Source of the DNA: Halobellus sp. Atlit-31R
GTDB taxonomy: Archaea; Halobacteriota; Halobacteria; Halobacteriales; Haloferacaceae
Assembly: GCA_003665935.1 (NCBI GenBank)
Contig: QPLR01000002.1
Span: 620,001-684,000 of the forward strand
Direction of reading: 5' to 3'
Length of the DNA stretch: 64,000 nt
Positions 27,657-36,193 of this stretch are shown one piece after another. Position 1 is the stretch's first letter; every line of letters starts with the position of its first letter. The translations under genes were made by a program, and so were the position numbers. The notes under the pieces were generated by a model. That model made no database searches. It was not told the DNA's origin and saw nothing but the letters and a program-made list of their open reading frames with translations.

Positions 27657-28715
27657 TTAAATGTCGCCGTCGATATCGGCGATACCGGTGTAGCGCTCTA
27701 AGAGAACGACCAGTACCGCACCGACGAGCGCGGCCGCCGCGAATATCGCGACGGCGGTCGGCGTCCACGCGCGTCCGAGTTCGGCCAGCTGCTCGCCGGT
27801 GCGCACGACCGGGGCGCGGAGCGCGCCGACGATCAGCGCGACGAGGAACGCGAGCGTCGTCGCTCGGGCGCGGTTCAGCGCCCAGCGAACGGCGTGGGCG
27901 ACGGTGAACAGGCCGACGAACGCGCCGGCGACGAACGCGAGGACGACGACGCCGTGATCTCGAAGCGGCGCGAGCGGCCCCCCCGTCGCGGTCGCGAGCA
28001 GTGCGTCGACGAAAGCGGAGAGCGTCCCCGTCATATAGGCGTACTGTCCGAGGATGACGAGCAGCAGTGATCCGGAGATCCCCGGGAGGATCATCGCGCT
28101 GACGGCGATCGCGCCCGCGAGCACAGTCACGGGAAGGCTGTTGCCGAGCGTCGCGGCCGCGTGACCGGAGACGACGAAGGCGAAAACGAAGCCTGCGACG
28201 ACGGCCGCTGCACGCCCCGGCGTGTCGACGGCGACCTCCGAGAAGAGCACCCACGCGGAGGCGGCGATCAACCCGAAGAAGAACCCGAACGTGAGCACGG
28301 GCATCGTCTCGATACCGGTGTGCACTACTCTGGTGACCGTCACGATCGCGGTGGCGATTCCCGCCCCGAGTACCAGGAGGAATCCGGCGTCCACCGCCCG
28401 GAGGGCGTCGACGGCGTCGTCGCGGCGGCCCGGCAGTACACCCAGCAGGACGGCTCGAATCCGGGCGGGGGACACCGCTGTGATCGCGGCGATCAGGCGC
28501 TCGTAGATTCCGGTCACGAGCGCGATGGTGCCGCCCGAAACGCCCGGAACGGCGTCCGCGGCACCCATACAGACGCCCTTCAGGTAGACGACGAGCCACG
28601 ACGTCTCCGCGATCTGGGCGGCCTGCGCACTTCCCGTGGCTGTCTCGGTGCCGTACGACGCCCCGGGGTCAGACGACTCGCTCGTCGCGCGCGATCCGTC
28701 TCGCTCTTTCGACAT
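27657..28715 (-). CDS. DUF368 polyprenyl-phosphate translocase (PopT family)
   Basis: 352 residues, about nine or ten hydrophobic helices after a 40-residue polar N-terminus. The family signature near the first helix is VCMGAADAVPGVSGGTIALVTGIYERLI, repeated in an inverted half later as ISGSLLLVILGQYAYM. Bacterial DUF368 proteins were shown to return undecaprenyl phosphate across the membrane; the archaeal counterpart would recycle dolichyl phosphate for glycosylation. Divergent from the UDP-glucose dehydrogenase gene, which fits a glycosylation context. The stop lies only 20 bases outside the right end of the IS. Confidence 0.85.
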   Translation of the reverse strand: MSKERDGSRATSESSDPGASYGTETATGSAQAAQIAETSWLVVYLKGVCMGAADAVPGVSGGTIALVTGIYERLIAAITAVSPARIRAVLLGVLPGRRDDAVDALRAVDAGFLLVLGAGIATAIVTVTRVVHTGIETMPVLTFGFFFGLIAASAWVLFSEVAVDTPGRAAAVVAGFVFAFVVSGHAAATLGNSLPVTVLAGAIAVSAMILPGISGSLLLVILGQYAYMTGTLSAFVDALLATATGGPLAPLRDHGVVVLAFVAGAFVGLFTVAHAVRWALNRARATTLAFLVALIVGALRAPVVRTGEQLAELGRAWTPTAVAIFAAAALVGAVLVVLLERYTGIADIDGDI

Positions 28716-28826
28716 ACCTACCGGTTCGATGGCCCCCTACTCCGGGTTTTCGCTTCGACGCGTCAGGTCGACGACGGGCGAGTAGACACGTAAACGTTGA
28801 AACGGGCGGCCGCTGTTCTCTCTCGT

Positions 28827-30119
28827 ATGCGACTCAGCATCGTCGGCAGCGGCTACGTCGGGACGACGATCGCGGCGTGTTTCGCCGAGGTCGGTCACGA
28901 CGTGGTCAACGTCGACATCGACGACGCGACCGTCGCGTCGCTCAACGACGGCGACGCGCCGATCCACGAACCGGGACTCGACGACCTCGTGGCCGCGCAC
29001 GCCGGCGACCGACTGCGCGCGACGACCGACTACACGGCGGTCCGCGACACCGACGTGACGTTCCTCGCGCTCCCGACCCCGTCCGAGGAGGACGGCCACA
29101 TCGACCTCTCGATCATGAAGGCCGGCGCGCGCTCGCTCGGCGCGGCGCTGGCCGAGAAGGACGACCACCACGTCGTCGTCACGAAGAGCACCGTCGTTCC
29201 GACGACGACCGAAGACGTGATCGCGCCGATCCTCGCCGAGGAGTCGGGGAAGACGCTGGGGGAGGATCTCGACGTCGGAATGAACCCCGAGTTCCTGCGG
29301 GAGGGTAGCGCCGTCGAGGACTTCCTCGCACCCGACAAGGTCGTGCTCGGATCCGAAACCGACCGTGCGGCGGAGGCGCTCGGCGGCGTGTTCGAGCCGC
29401 TCGTCGCGCAGGCCGACGACCCACCGGTCGTCGAGACTGGCGTCGCCGAGGCCGAGATGATCAAGTACGCCAACAACGGCTTTCTCGCGGCGAAGATCTC
29501 GCTGGCGAACGACATCGCGAACATCTGCACGGAGTACGGGATCGACTCCGAGGAGGTGCTCTCGGCGATCGGTCTCGACCACCGGATCGGAGCGGCGTTC
29601 CTCGGCGCGGGCGTCGGCTGGGGCGGGAGCTGCTTCCCGAAAGACGTCGCCGCGATCATCGCGGCCGCTCGCGACGTGGGCTACGACCCGGCGATGCTCG
29701 AAGCCGCCGTCGAGGTGAACGACCGCCAGCCCGTCCGACTGCTCGGACGGCTTCGGGACCACGTCGACCCCGACGGCGCGCGCGTCGCAGTGCTCGGCCT
29801 CGCGTTCAAGCCCGGAACCGACGACGTCCGCAACTCCCGAGCGCTGCCGCTGGTCGAGGCGCTCACGGAGGCGAACGCGGACGTCGTGGGCTACGACCCC
29901 GTGGCGGCCGAAAACTTCCGAGAGCAGTATCCGGAGATCGAGTACGCCGTGTCGGCCGCAGAGGCCCTCGAGGGGGCCGACGCGGCGCTCGTCGTCACCG
30001 ACTGGCCCGAGTTCGCCGACCTGGATGGAGAGTTCGACGAGATGGCGACGCCGGTCGTCGTCGACGGCCGCCGGATCGTCACGCGCCGCGACGGCATCGT
30101 CTACGAGCCGCTGGTGTAG
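28827..30119 (+). CDS. UDP-glucose 6-dehydrogenase
   Basis: Two-step NAD-dependent oxidation of UDP-glucose to UDP-glucuronate, a precursor for N-glycans (Haloferax AglM is the studied relative). 430 residues. N-terminal Rossmann motif SIVGSGYVGTTIAACFAEVGHDVVNVDID; central dimer domain; catalytic Cys in GVGWGGSCFPKD; C-terminal domain with AVLGLAFKPGTDDVRNS. ATG 28827, with an AT-rich element (TAAACG) some 30 bases upstream. Single gene. Confidence 0.92.
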   Translation: MRLSIVGSGYVGTTIAACFAEVGHDVVNVDIDDATVASLNDGDAPIHEPGLDDLVAAHAGDRLRATTDYTAVRDTDVTFLALPTPSEEDGHIDLSIMKAGARSLGAALAEKDDHHVVVTKSTVVPTTTEDVIAPILAEESGKTLGEDLDVGMNPEFLREGSAVEDFLAPDKVVLGSETDRAAEALGGVFEPLVAQADDPPVVETGVAEAEMIKYANNGFLAAKISLANDIANICTEYGIDSEEVLSAIGLDHRIGAAFLGAGVGWGGSCFPKDVAAIIAAARDVGYDPAMLEAAVEVNDRQPVRLLGRLRDHVDPDGARVAVLGLAFKPGTDDVRNSRALPLVEALTEANADVVGYDPVAAENFREQYPEIEYAVSAAEALEGADAALVVTDWPEFADLDGEFDEMATPVVVDGRRIVTRRDGIVYEPLV

Positions 30120-30268
30120 TCGCGTCACCGATAGTCGCTCCGCTGGCGGCGCAGTGGAGAGGCGAACAGTCGGCACCCGCTTTGATCGGTCCTCGCGTCG
30201 ACGTGCCGAACGATCGCGGCCCGACGCGAGGCGAGTGTCAGATCACGGCGACGGTGGCCCCGGAATCG

Positions 30269-30278
30269 CATATAAATC
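30269..30278 (+). promoter_or_regulatory. Strong TATA box 100 bases before the GTPase gene
   Basis: CATATAAATC is the best TATA-like sequence near the GTPase gene but lies about 105 bases before ATG 30380, implying an 80-base leader or a separate short transcript starting near 30300. A weak second element (CCTACTT) is at the usual distance. Confidence 0.5.
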
Positions 30279-30379
30279 TTCGCGGGCGGTCGCGGGACGC
30301 GCGGAACGGTCGACCCCGAGGAGCGGCCTCCGGCCCGCCGGACGGAAACCTACTTGCCGCCGTCTCTCGTCCTTCGAGT

Positions 30380-31555
30380 ATGCTCTCGCTAGCGCTCGCT
30401 GGCAAGCCCAACGCGGGCAAATCTACGTTCTACCGCGCGGCGACGATGGCCGACGTCGACGTCGGCAACTACCCGTTCACGACGATCGATCCCAACCGCG
30501 GCGTGACCCACGCCCGGACGCGCTGCCCCTGTCTCGACCGCGAGGAGCGCTGCGGCAACTGCGAGGACGGCGTCCGCTACGTCCCCGTCGAACTGCTCGA
30601 CGTCGCCGGGCTCGTTCCCGGCGCGCACGAGGGAAGAGGGCTCGGGAACCAGTTTCTCGATGCCCTGACCGACGCCGACGCCATTCTCGCCGTTCTCGAT
30701 GCGGCTGGCGGCACCGACGCCGAGGGCGAACCCGTCGAAGTCGGCACATACGACCCCGTCGAGGAGGCCGACTTCGTCGAAGCGGAGCTCGAACAGTGGC
30801 TCGCGGGGATCATCGAGCGGAACTGGGAGACCGTCGTGCGCAAGTCCCGCTCGCCGGATTTCGACATCGACGAGGCGCTCTCCGAGATGCTGACGGGGTT
30901 CGGCGCGACCGAGTACGACGTGGCGGCGTCGCTGCGGGCGCTCGAGTACCCCGCCGACCCGCAGCAGTGGAGCGACGACGACCGCGAGCGACTCGCCCGC
31001 GACGTCCGCGAGCGGACGAAGCCGATCGTCCTCGTCGCCAACAAGGCGGACGTCGCCCCGCCGGACAATCTCGACCGCCTCCGCGACCGGGACAAGCCTG
31101 TGATCCCCGCATCGGCCGACGGCGAGCTCGCGCTCAGAACGGCCGCCGACTCCGGCGTCGTAGAGTATCTTCCGGGAGACGAGGACTTCCGCGTCGTCGA
31201 CGACGTCTCGGACGCGCAGCGCCGCGGGCTCGAGACGATCCGCGAGGTGCTGGCCGAACACGGCGGCACCGGAGTCCAGCAGGCGATCGACACCGCCGTC
31301 TACGACGTCCTCGATATGGTGACCGCCTACCCAGTCGAGAACGAGACCAAGTGGACCGACGGCGCTGGGGAGACGCTCCCCGACGCGTTCTTGCTCCCCC
31401 GTGGCTCGACGCCGCGGGACCTCGCCTACGCGGTGCACTCAGACATCGGCGAGGGCTACCTCCACGCCGTCGACGCCCGGTCGAAGCGCCGGATCGCCGA
31501 GGACTACGAACTCGAAGAGGGCGACGTGATAAAGATCGTCAGTACGGCAGCGTAA
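30380..31555 (+). CDS. YchF/Obg-related GTP-binding protein with TGS domain
   Basis: 391 residues. G1 P-loop GKPNAGKS (residues 8-15), switch region VDVGNYPFTTIDPNRG, G3 DVAGLVPGAHEGRGLG, G4 NKAD. A true NKAD motif favours GTP, whereas bacterial YchF with NxxE prefers ATP. The N-terminal domain carries a cysteine insert (CPCLDREERCGNCEDG) that could bind zinc. The C-terminal TGS domain (RGSTPRDLAYAVHSDIGEGYLHAVD) is a ribosome/RNA-binding module. Archaeal members are associated with ribosomes. Start at ATG 30380. Confidence 0.88.
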   Translation: MLSLALAGKPNAGKSTFYRAATMADVDVGNYPFTTIDPNRGVTHARTRCPCLDREERCGNCEDGVRYVPVELLDVAGLVPGAHEGRGLGNQFLDALTDADAILAVLDAAGGTDAEGEPVEVGTYDPVEEADFVEAELEQWLAGIIERNWETVVRKSRSPDFDIDEALSEMLTGFGATEYDVAASLRALEYPADPQQWSDDDRERLARDVRERTKPIVLVANKADVAPPDNLDRLRDRDKPVIPASADGELALRTAADSGVVEYLPGDEDFRVVDDVSDAQRRGLETIREVLAEHGGTGVQQAIDTAVYDVLDMVTAYPVENETKWTDGAGETLPDAFLLPRGSTPRDLAYAVHSDIGEGYLHAVDARSKRRIAEDYELEEGDVIKIVSTAA

Positions 31556-31642
31556 GCAGTGAGCTGTCGGGAGGCGTCGCAGTATACGTTGTCGTGCCAG
31601 TAGGAAAGCCGTTCACCGAGCGCGGCCTCGGACCGCTCGCTC

Positions 31643-31691
31643 GGCTTTTTTGCTCCAGATTTTTGACCGAGCGGGTCGCCGGAGGCGACCC
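31643..31691. terminator. Bidirectional terminator region
   Basis: Between convergent genes: T-tracts on the plus strand (31646-31662) and an eight-base-pair stem GGGTCGCC-GGA-GGCGACCC at 31673-31691 followed by A-rich sequence. Confidence 0.55.
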
Positions 31692-31710
31692 CGAGGAAAA
31701 TAGGTGGGTT

Positions 31711-32835
31711 TTAGACGACCGCGTCGTACGCCTCGGCCATCACGTCGAGCGCCGCGCGCAGGTCGTCCTCGTCGGTCGCATAGGAGAGTCGTGCGTAACC
31801 GCGGCCGTGCTCGCCGAACGCGTCGCCGGGGACGATGACGACGCCGCGGTCGAGACACTCCTCGACGAATCCGTCGGGCACCTCGGGCATACAGTAGAAC
31901 GCGCCACCGGGCGTCGGCACGTCGAGGCCGATGTCGGTCAGGCCGTCGACGACGAGGTCGCGCCGCTCTCGGAACGACGCCGTCATGTCCTCGACGAGGT
32001 CCTGCGGGCCGGTGAGCGCCGCCTCGGCGGCGAACTGCGACGGCGCGGCGGCACAGGCCTGCGCGTACTGGTGGACCCGCAGCATCCGTTCGATCCGCTC
32101 GGAAGAGGTGGAGGTGACCCAGCCGAGCCGCCAACCGGTCATCGAGTAGAGCTTCGAGGCCGAGTTGACGACCACGACGTTGCCGCTGTCGGCGAATTCG
32201 AGCGGCGAGCGGAACTCGCCCTCGAAGACCGTGTACTCGTAGACCTCGTCGGAGATGCAGAGCACGTCGTGTTCGTCGGCGATGCGCGCGAACTCGCGGA
32301 CGTCCTCTGGCGGCGAGACCGCGCCGGTCGGGTTCCCCGGACTGTTGACGACGAACGCCACCGTGTCGTCGGTGATGGCGTCTTCGACCGCCCGGGGGTC
32401 GAGCGTCAGGTCCTCGCGCAGCGGGACCGGGACGGGGGTCCCGCCGGTGAGCCGCGTGAGGGCGTCGTAGGAGACGAAGCCCGGATCCGGCACGAGCACC
32501 TCGTCGCCGGGGTCGACGTGGGCTTCCAGCGCGATGTGGAGCGCCTCCGAGCCGCCCGCGGTGGCGATCACGTCGCCGGGGTCGACGTCGACGCCCTGAT
32601 CCCGCGCGTGCTTGTCGGCGATCGCCTCGCGGAGCGACGCCATCCCCCTGTTCTCGGTGTAGCCGTCGGCCGCCCCCGACTGGATCGCGTCGACGGCCGC
32701 CTGACGAGCGTGCTCCGGGGCCGAGAAGTCCGGCTGCCCCAGACCGAGGTTGATCGCGTCCTCGCTGGCGGCCTCGAACACCTCGCGGATCCCGCTGATC
32801 GACACCTGCTCGACTCGCTCCGAAAAGTGTGTCAT
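31711..32835 (-). CDS. PLP-dependent class I/II aminotransferase
   Basis: 374 residues, fold type I, most like archaeal aspartate/aromatic aminotransferases. Substrate arm INLGLGQPDF; PLP-ring stacking residue region AGGSEALHIAL; Asn in NSPGNPTG; Schiff-base Lys in VVNSASKLYSMTGWRLGW; phosphate-binding Arg and the carboxylate Arg in YARLSYA. Exact amino acid pair is not determinable. ATG at 32835 is chosen; earlier in-frame ATGs would add a low-quality extension through the promoter. Confidence 0.87.
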   Translation of the reverse strand: MTHFSERVEQVSISGIREVFEAASEDAINLGLGQPDFSAPEHARQAAVDAIQSGAADGYTENRGMASLREAIADKHARDQGVDVDPGDVIATAGGSEALHIALEAHVDPGDEVLVPDPGFVSYDALTRLTGGTPVPVPLREDLTLDPRAVEDAITDDTVAFVVNSPGNPTGAVSPPEDVREFARIADEHDVLCISDEVYEYTVFEGEFRSPLEFADSGNVVVVNSASKLYSMTGWRLGWVTSTSSERIERMLRVHQYAQACAAAPSQFAAEAALTGPQDLVEDMTASFRERRDLVVDGLTDIGLDVPTPGGAFYCMPEVPDGFVEECLDRGVVIVPGDAFGEHGRGYARLSYATDEDDLRAALDVMAEAYDAVV

Positions 32836-33060
32836 ACTCCCGTCCGGGGGTGCCATCGGGTTAGGTCTTGCTTCCTGAACCAAGTCCCCCTGCGCCGCCA
32901 CGGAGGCGCCGCCGGCGAAACGGGACGATGTTGCTGCTATCTCTGACGGCTTCCCCGCTGGTTCTCCCGCCAACAACAGCCCGGATAGGCCCCGAATCGC
33001 CCGAAATCTGTCTCTTTGGGCGTCGAGCGTCGGTGCGAGGTTCGCCGCGTGCAGACGTGA

Positions 33061-33066
33061 ATTAAC
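33061..33066 (+). promoter_or_regulatory. TATA box of the NitT/TauT-type operon
   Basis: GAATTAACC-type element about 26 bases before ATG 33090. The 254-base region before it contains no riboswitch I can recognise. Confidence 0.5.
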
Positions 33067-33089
33067 CCTCGGCCGCCAAATTGGAGTAG

Positions 33090-34157
33090 ATGACGACCGA
33101 CCCGACGAACGAGCGATCGACGGTTTCTCGACGGCGTTTCCTCCGGACGACGGCTGCTGCTTCGACTGCTGGACTCGCGGGCGTCGCCGGCTGTGCGGGC
33201 GGCACCGGCGGTGGCGGCCTCGACGAGATTCGCGTCGCGTATATGCCGATCTACCCGGATCTGCAGTACTTCGTGATGCGCGAGGAGGGCTACCTCGAGG
33301 AGCTCTCGGCGTCGGTCTCCGGCGAGGTGTTCTCCGACGGGCCGAGCATCGTCCAGGCCGCCGCCACCGGCGACTTCGACGTGATGCTGTTCGGCATCGT
33401 GCCGGCGATGATCGTGATCGACAAGGGGATCCCCGCGAAGATCACTGCCGCCAACATCCAGAACGCGATGCAGATTCTGGCGCACGACGAGTTCGCGGCC
33501 GTCTGGGACGCCGCCGAGTCAGGTGCGGACGCCTTCGCCCGCTTCGAGGCCGAGCGAGGTCGGAAATTCACCTTCGGGACGTTCCCGCCGGGCTCGGTGC
33601 CGGACATCCTGCTTCGCTACTGGCTCTCGGAGGTCGTCGGCGTCGACCCCGACTCCGACGTGAACATCACCGCCCTCGGCGGCGCAGGACCGGTCCGGCA
33701 GGCGCTGCTGGCCGGCGAGATCGACGGCACCTCGATTATGGAGCCGGTCCCGACGGTCGCCGAGATGCGGGGAGCGCCGTATCAGTCGATCGCCTGGGCG
33801 GGCGACTTCCTGCCGGGCCAGCCCGCGGCGGTCACACTGATGCACGACCGACTCCGCGAGGACAACTCCGAGCAGGCCGCGGCGTTCGTCGAACAGCACC
33901 AGCGTGCGACGGCGTTCGCCCGGGAGAACCCCGACGCGGCCGCACGGCACGCCAGCACCGTCATCGGCGAGTCGTCGCTGCCGGTCGCGACCGCGCGGAA
34001 GGCGATGGACTCGCCCGCGGCCGACTTCATCACGGACCCGCACAAGATCGCCGACGGCGCACAGGTGTTCTCGGAGTACGCGGCGGCTTCAGGGAAGATC
34101 GACGAGGCGCTCTCGAACGACCGACTGTTCGACTTCGGGGTGTACGACTCCCTATGA
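33090..34157 (+). CDS. ABC transporter substrate-binding lipoprotein (NitT/TauT type)
   Basis: 355 residues. Tat signal with S-RRRFLR (residues 13-19) and a lipobox ending at Cys35 (GVAGC), so exported folded and lipid-anchored. The mature part has the NMT1/SsuA-like fold: IRVAYMPIYPDLQYFVMREEGYLE, GPSIVQAAATGDFDVMLFG, GSVPDILLRYWLSEVVGVDPDSDV, LLAGEIDGTSIMEPVPT. Ligand could be nitrate, sulfonate, thiamine precursor or another small molecule; sequence does not decide. First of three overlapping genes. Confidence 0.85.
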   Translation: MTTDPTNERSTVSRRRFLRTTAAASTAGLAGVAGCAGGTGGGGLDEIRVAYMPIYPDLQYFVMREEGYLEELSASVSGEVFSDGPSIVQAAATGDFDVMLFGIVPAMIVIDKGIPAKITAANIQNAMQILAHDEFAAVWDAAESGADAFARFEAERGRKFTFGTFPPGSVPDILLRYWLSEVVGVDPDSDVNITALGGAGPVRQALLAGEIDGTSIMEPVPTVAEMRGAPYQSIAWAGDFLPGQPAAVTLMHDRLREDNSEQAAAFVEQHQRATAFARENPDAAARHASTVIGESSLPVATARKAMDSPAADFITDPHKIADGAQVFSEYAAASGKIDEALSNDRLFDFGVYDSL

Positions 34158-35056
34158 GTCTCGAGACCGGCGCGGGGGCGGACGCGGTCGGGGCTGCCGA
34201 GGAGTCGGACGCGACGTCTCAGACAGGGTCGGGAGACGCGCCGTCGGCATCGGGGCCGGAGGTGCCGAGCCTGTCGAGTCTCGCGTACGCCGCTGTCGGA
34301 ACGGGGGCGTTCCTCGCCGTCTGGCAGGCGGCCGCCCTCGCGGTCGGGCGGACGTATCTCCTGCCGTCGCCGATCGAGGTCGCGATCGCGTTCGTCGTCG
34401 AGCTGACCGCGCCCGCGACGTTCACGCTCCCGTTCGTCGGCGTGTCGCTGCCGGCAACGCGGCTCACCGCGAATCTGCTCCAGAGTCTGCTGCACTACCT
34501 CCCGGGGCTCGCCGTCGGAAGCGTCCTCGGGATCGCACTCGGCGTCGGGATGGGCTGGAGCGGTCGCCTCGACGACGCGCTCACGCCCGTCACGCGATTT
34601 CTGCGCCCGATTCCACCGCTGGCGTGGATCGTCTTCGCCATCGTCTGGATCGGGATCGGGCACGGCGGCGCGGCGTTCATCGTCGGCATCGGCGCGTTCT
34701 GGATCAACTTCTACAACGCCTACGCGGGCGTCGAAGGCGTCTCGACGCATCTCCGCGAGGTCGCGGCGAGCCTCGGCGTCGACGACGATCTGACGATGAT
34801 CCGCAAGGTGATCCTGCCCGCGGCGACGCCCTCGATCGCGACCGGGATCAGAACGTCTATCGGGCAGTGCTGGATGATCGTCGTCGCCGCCGAACTGTTC
34901 GGTGCGCCCGGCGTCGGGTTCCAGATCATCAACGCCGCACAGAATCTGGCGACGGACGTGAGCGTGGCGTATATGGCCGTCATCAGCCTCGTGTTTCTGG
35001 TGAGCGACGGCGCGTTCCGCCGGGTCGAACAGGGGGTACTGGTGTGGCGCGAATGA
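34154..35056 (+). CDS. ABC transporter permease (NitT/TauT type)
   Basis: 300 residues; about 45 polar residues then six hydrophobic helices of the BPD_transp_1 domain. EAA-type loop visible in the cytoplasmic segment HLREVAASLGVDDDLTMIRKVILPAATPSIATGIR. ATG overlaps the stop of the preceding gene (ATGA), and its own stop overlaps the ATPase start, so the three are translated as a unit. Confidence 0.87.
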   Translation: MSLETGAGADAVGAAEESDATSQTGSGDAPSASGPEVPSLSSLAYAAVGTGAFLAVWQAAALAVGRTYLLPSPIEVAIAFVVELTAPATFTLPFVGVSLPATRLTANLLQSLLHYLPGLAVGSVLGIALGVGMGWSGRLDDALTPVTRFLRPIPPLAWIVFAIVWIGIGHGGAAFIVGIGAFWINFYNAYAGVEGVSTHLREVAASLGVDDDLTMIRKVILPAATPSIATGIRTSIGQCWMIVVAAELFGAPGVGFQIINAAQNLATDVSVAYMAVISLVFLVSDGAFRRVEQGVLVWRE

Positions 35057-35826
35057 TCGAGTCGGAAGACCGGTCCGACGCCGACGCGAAAGTCGTCGTC
35101 GACGGCGTGGGAAAGGTGTACAACTCGGAGCGCCAGCGCGTCCGGGCGCTCGCCGGCGTCGACTTCACCGTCGCGGACGGCGAGTTCGTCTGTCTGGTTG
35201 GCCCCTCCGGCTGCGGGAAGACGACGCTCTTCCGGACGATCGCCGGGCTCGAAGCGCCGACGGACGGCGAAGTCCGACTCGCCGGCGCTCCCGTCACCGG
35301 TCCGGGGACCGACCGGGGGATGATCTTCCAGGAGTACGGGCTGTTCCCCTGGCGGACCGTCCGCGGGAACGTCGCGTTCGGGCTCGAAGAGCAGGGCGTC
35401 CCAGAGCCCGACCGAAGCCAGCGAGTCGAGGAGATGCTCGGGCTGGTCGGCCTCGGCGAGTTCGCCGGCGCCTACCCGAAAGAGCTCTCCGGCGGGATGA
35501 AACAGCGCGTGGGGATCGCTCGCGCGCTCGCGGTCGATCCCGAGATCCTCCTCGCCGACGAGCCGTTCGGCAGCGTCGACGCGCAGACACGCGAGATGCT
35601 GCACGCGGAACTGCTCCGGATCTGGTCGGAGACGGGAAAGACGGTCCTGTTCGTCACCCACGACGTCGAAGAGGCGGTGACACTCGCCGACCGCGTGGTC
35701 GTGATGGCGGCGAATCCGGGGCGCGTGAACGAGGTCGTCGACGTCGACCTCGATCGGCCGCGCGAGCGGACGGCCTCCGGGTTCGCCGAGGCAGTCGAGC
35801 GGATTCGAACGCTGATCGGCGATTGA
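35053..35826 (+). CDS. ABC transporter ATP-binding protein (NitT/TauT type)
   Basis: 257 residues. Walker A GPSGCGKTT, Q-loop IFQEYGLFPW, signature LSGGMKQR, Walker B ILLADEPFG, H-loop VTHD. Subfamily features agree with SsuB/TauB/NrtD ATPases (ALAGVDFTVADGEFVCLVGPSGCGKTTLFRTIAGLE). ATG at 35053 within the ATGA overlap. The next gene is convergent two bases away. Confidence 0.9.
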   Translation: MIESEDRSDADAKVVVDGVGKVYNSERQRVRALAGVDFTVADGEFVCLVGPSGCGKTTLFRTIAGLEAPTDGEVRLAGAPVTGPGTDRGMIFQEYGLFPWRTVRGNVAFGLEEQGVPEPDRSQRVEEMLGLVGLGEFAGAYPKELSGGMKQRVGIARALAVDPEILLADEPFGSVDAQTREMLHAELLRIWSETGKTVLFVTHDVEEAVTLADRVVVMAANPGRVNEVVDVDLDRPRERTASGFAEAVERIRTLIGD

Positions 35827-35827
35827 G

Positions 35828-36019
35828 TTACTGTTCGGCGTCGGCGTGCGCTTCCCGGAGCGTCTCGACGTGGGTCATCACGACCGAGAGCGTCGCGTCC
35901 GCGTCGACGTAGCCGCGGTCGTAGTCCTCGTAGGCGGCGTCGACGTCGAGGAGGAACTGTGCGACGGACTCATCGAGCGGGTCGGGCTCCGTCTCGGCGG
36001 CGTCGGATTCGTCGGTCAT
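35828..36019 (-). CDS. Small acidic protein of unknown function
   Basis: 63 residues, no cysteine, no membrane segment. Half of it is an acidic tail and the rest one probable amphipathic helix pair (LDESVAQFLLDVDAAYEDYDRGYVDADATLSVVMTHVETLREAH). Such short acidic proteins are common in haloarchaea. Convergent with the ABC ATPase gene, divergent from XPB, with the 7-bp repeat in between. Family not recognised. Confidence 0.65.
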   Translation of the reverse strand: MTDESDAAETEPDPLDESVAQFLLDVDAAYEDYDRGYVDADATLSVVMTHVETLREAHADAEQ

Positions 36020-36074
36020 ACCTCAGTCTCTCGCGTCGACGGTGAAAAGCGCGCCGTCCCGAGGGAAGCCGGCG

Positions 36075-36130
36075 GCTGGTGGCCGGCGACCGGTGACCGG
36101 TGATCGGTGACCGGTGGCCCGTGGCCGGTG
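36075..36130. repeat. 7-bp tandem repeat in the XPB promoter region
   Basis: Eight units of a seven-base repeat, best copy ACCGGTG, with one or two changes per unit. It ends 34 bases before the XPB TATA box. Confidence 0.85.
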
Positions 36131-36163
36131 TTGCAGTTACGGAGTCGGAGCCGCGGCCGACAG

Positions 36164-36170
36164 TATATAT
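36164..36170 (+). promoter_or_regulatory. TATA box of the XPB helicase gene
   Basis: TATATAT centred 27 bases before the GTG start at 36194; supports a leaderless mRNA with a GTG start. Confidence 0.65.
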
Positions 36171-36193
36171 GCGACCGCGACCGATCACCGGAC

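Noticed and set aside
32836..33089. Riboswitch before the NitT/TauT-type ABC operon
   Set aside because: No conserved TPP, cobalamin or other aptamer core seen; a TATA box 26 bases from the ATG implies a leaderless mRNA.
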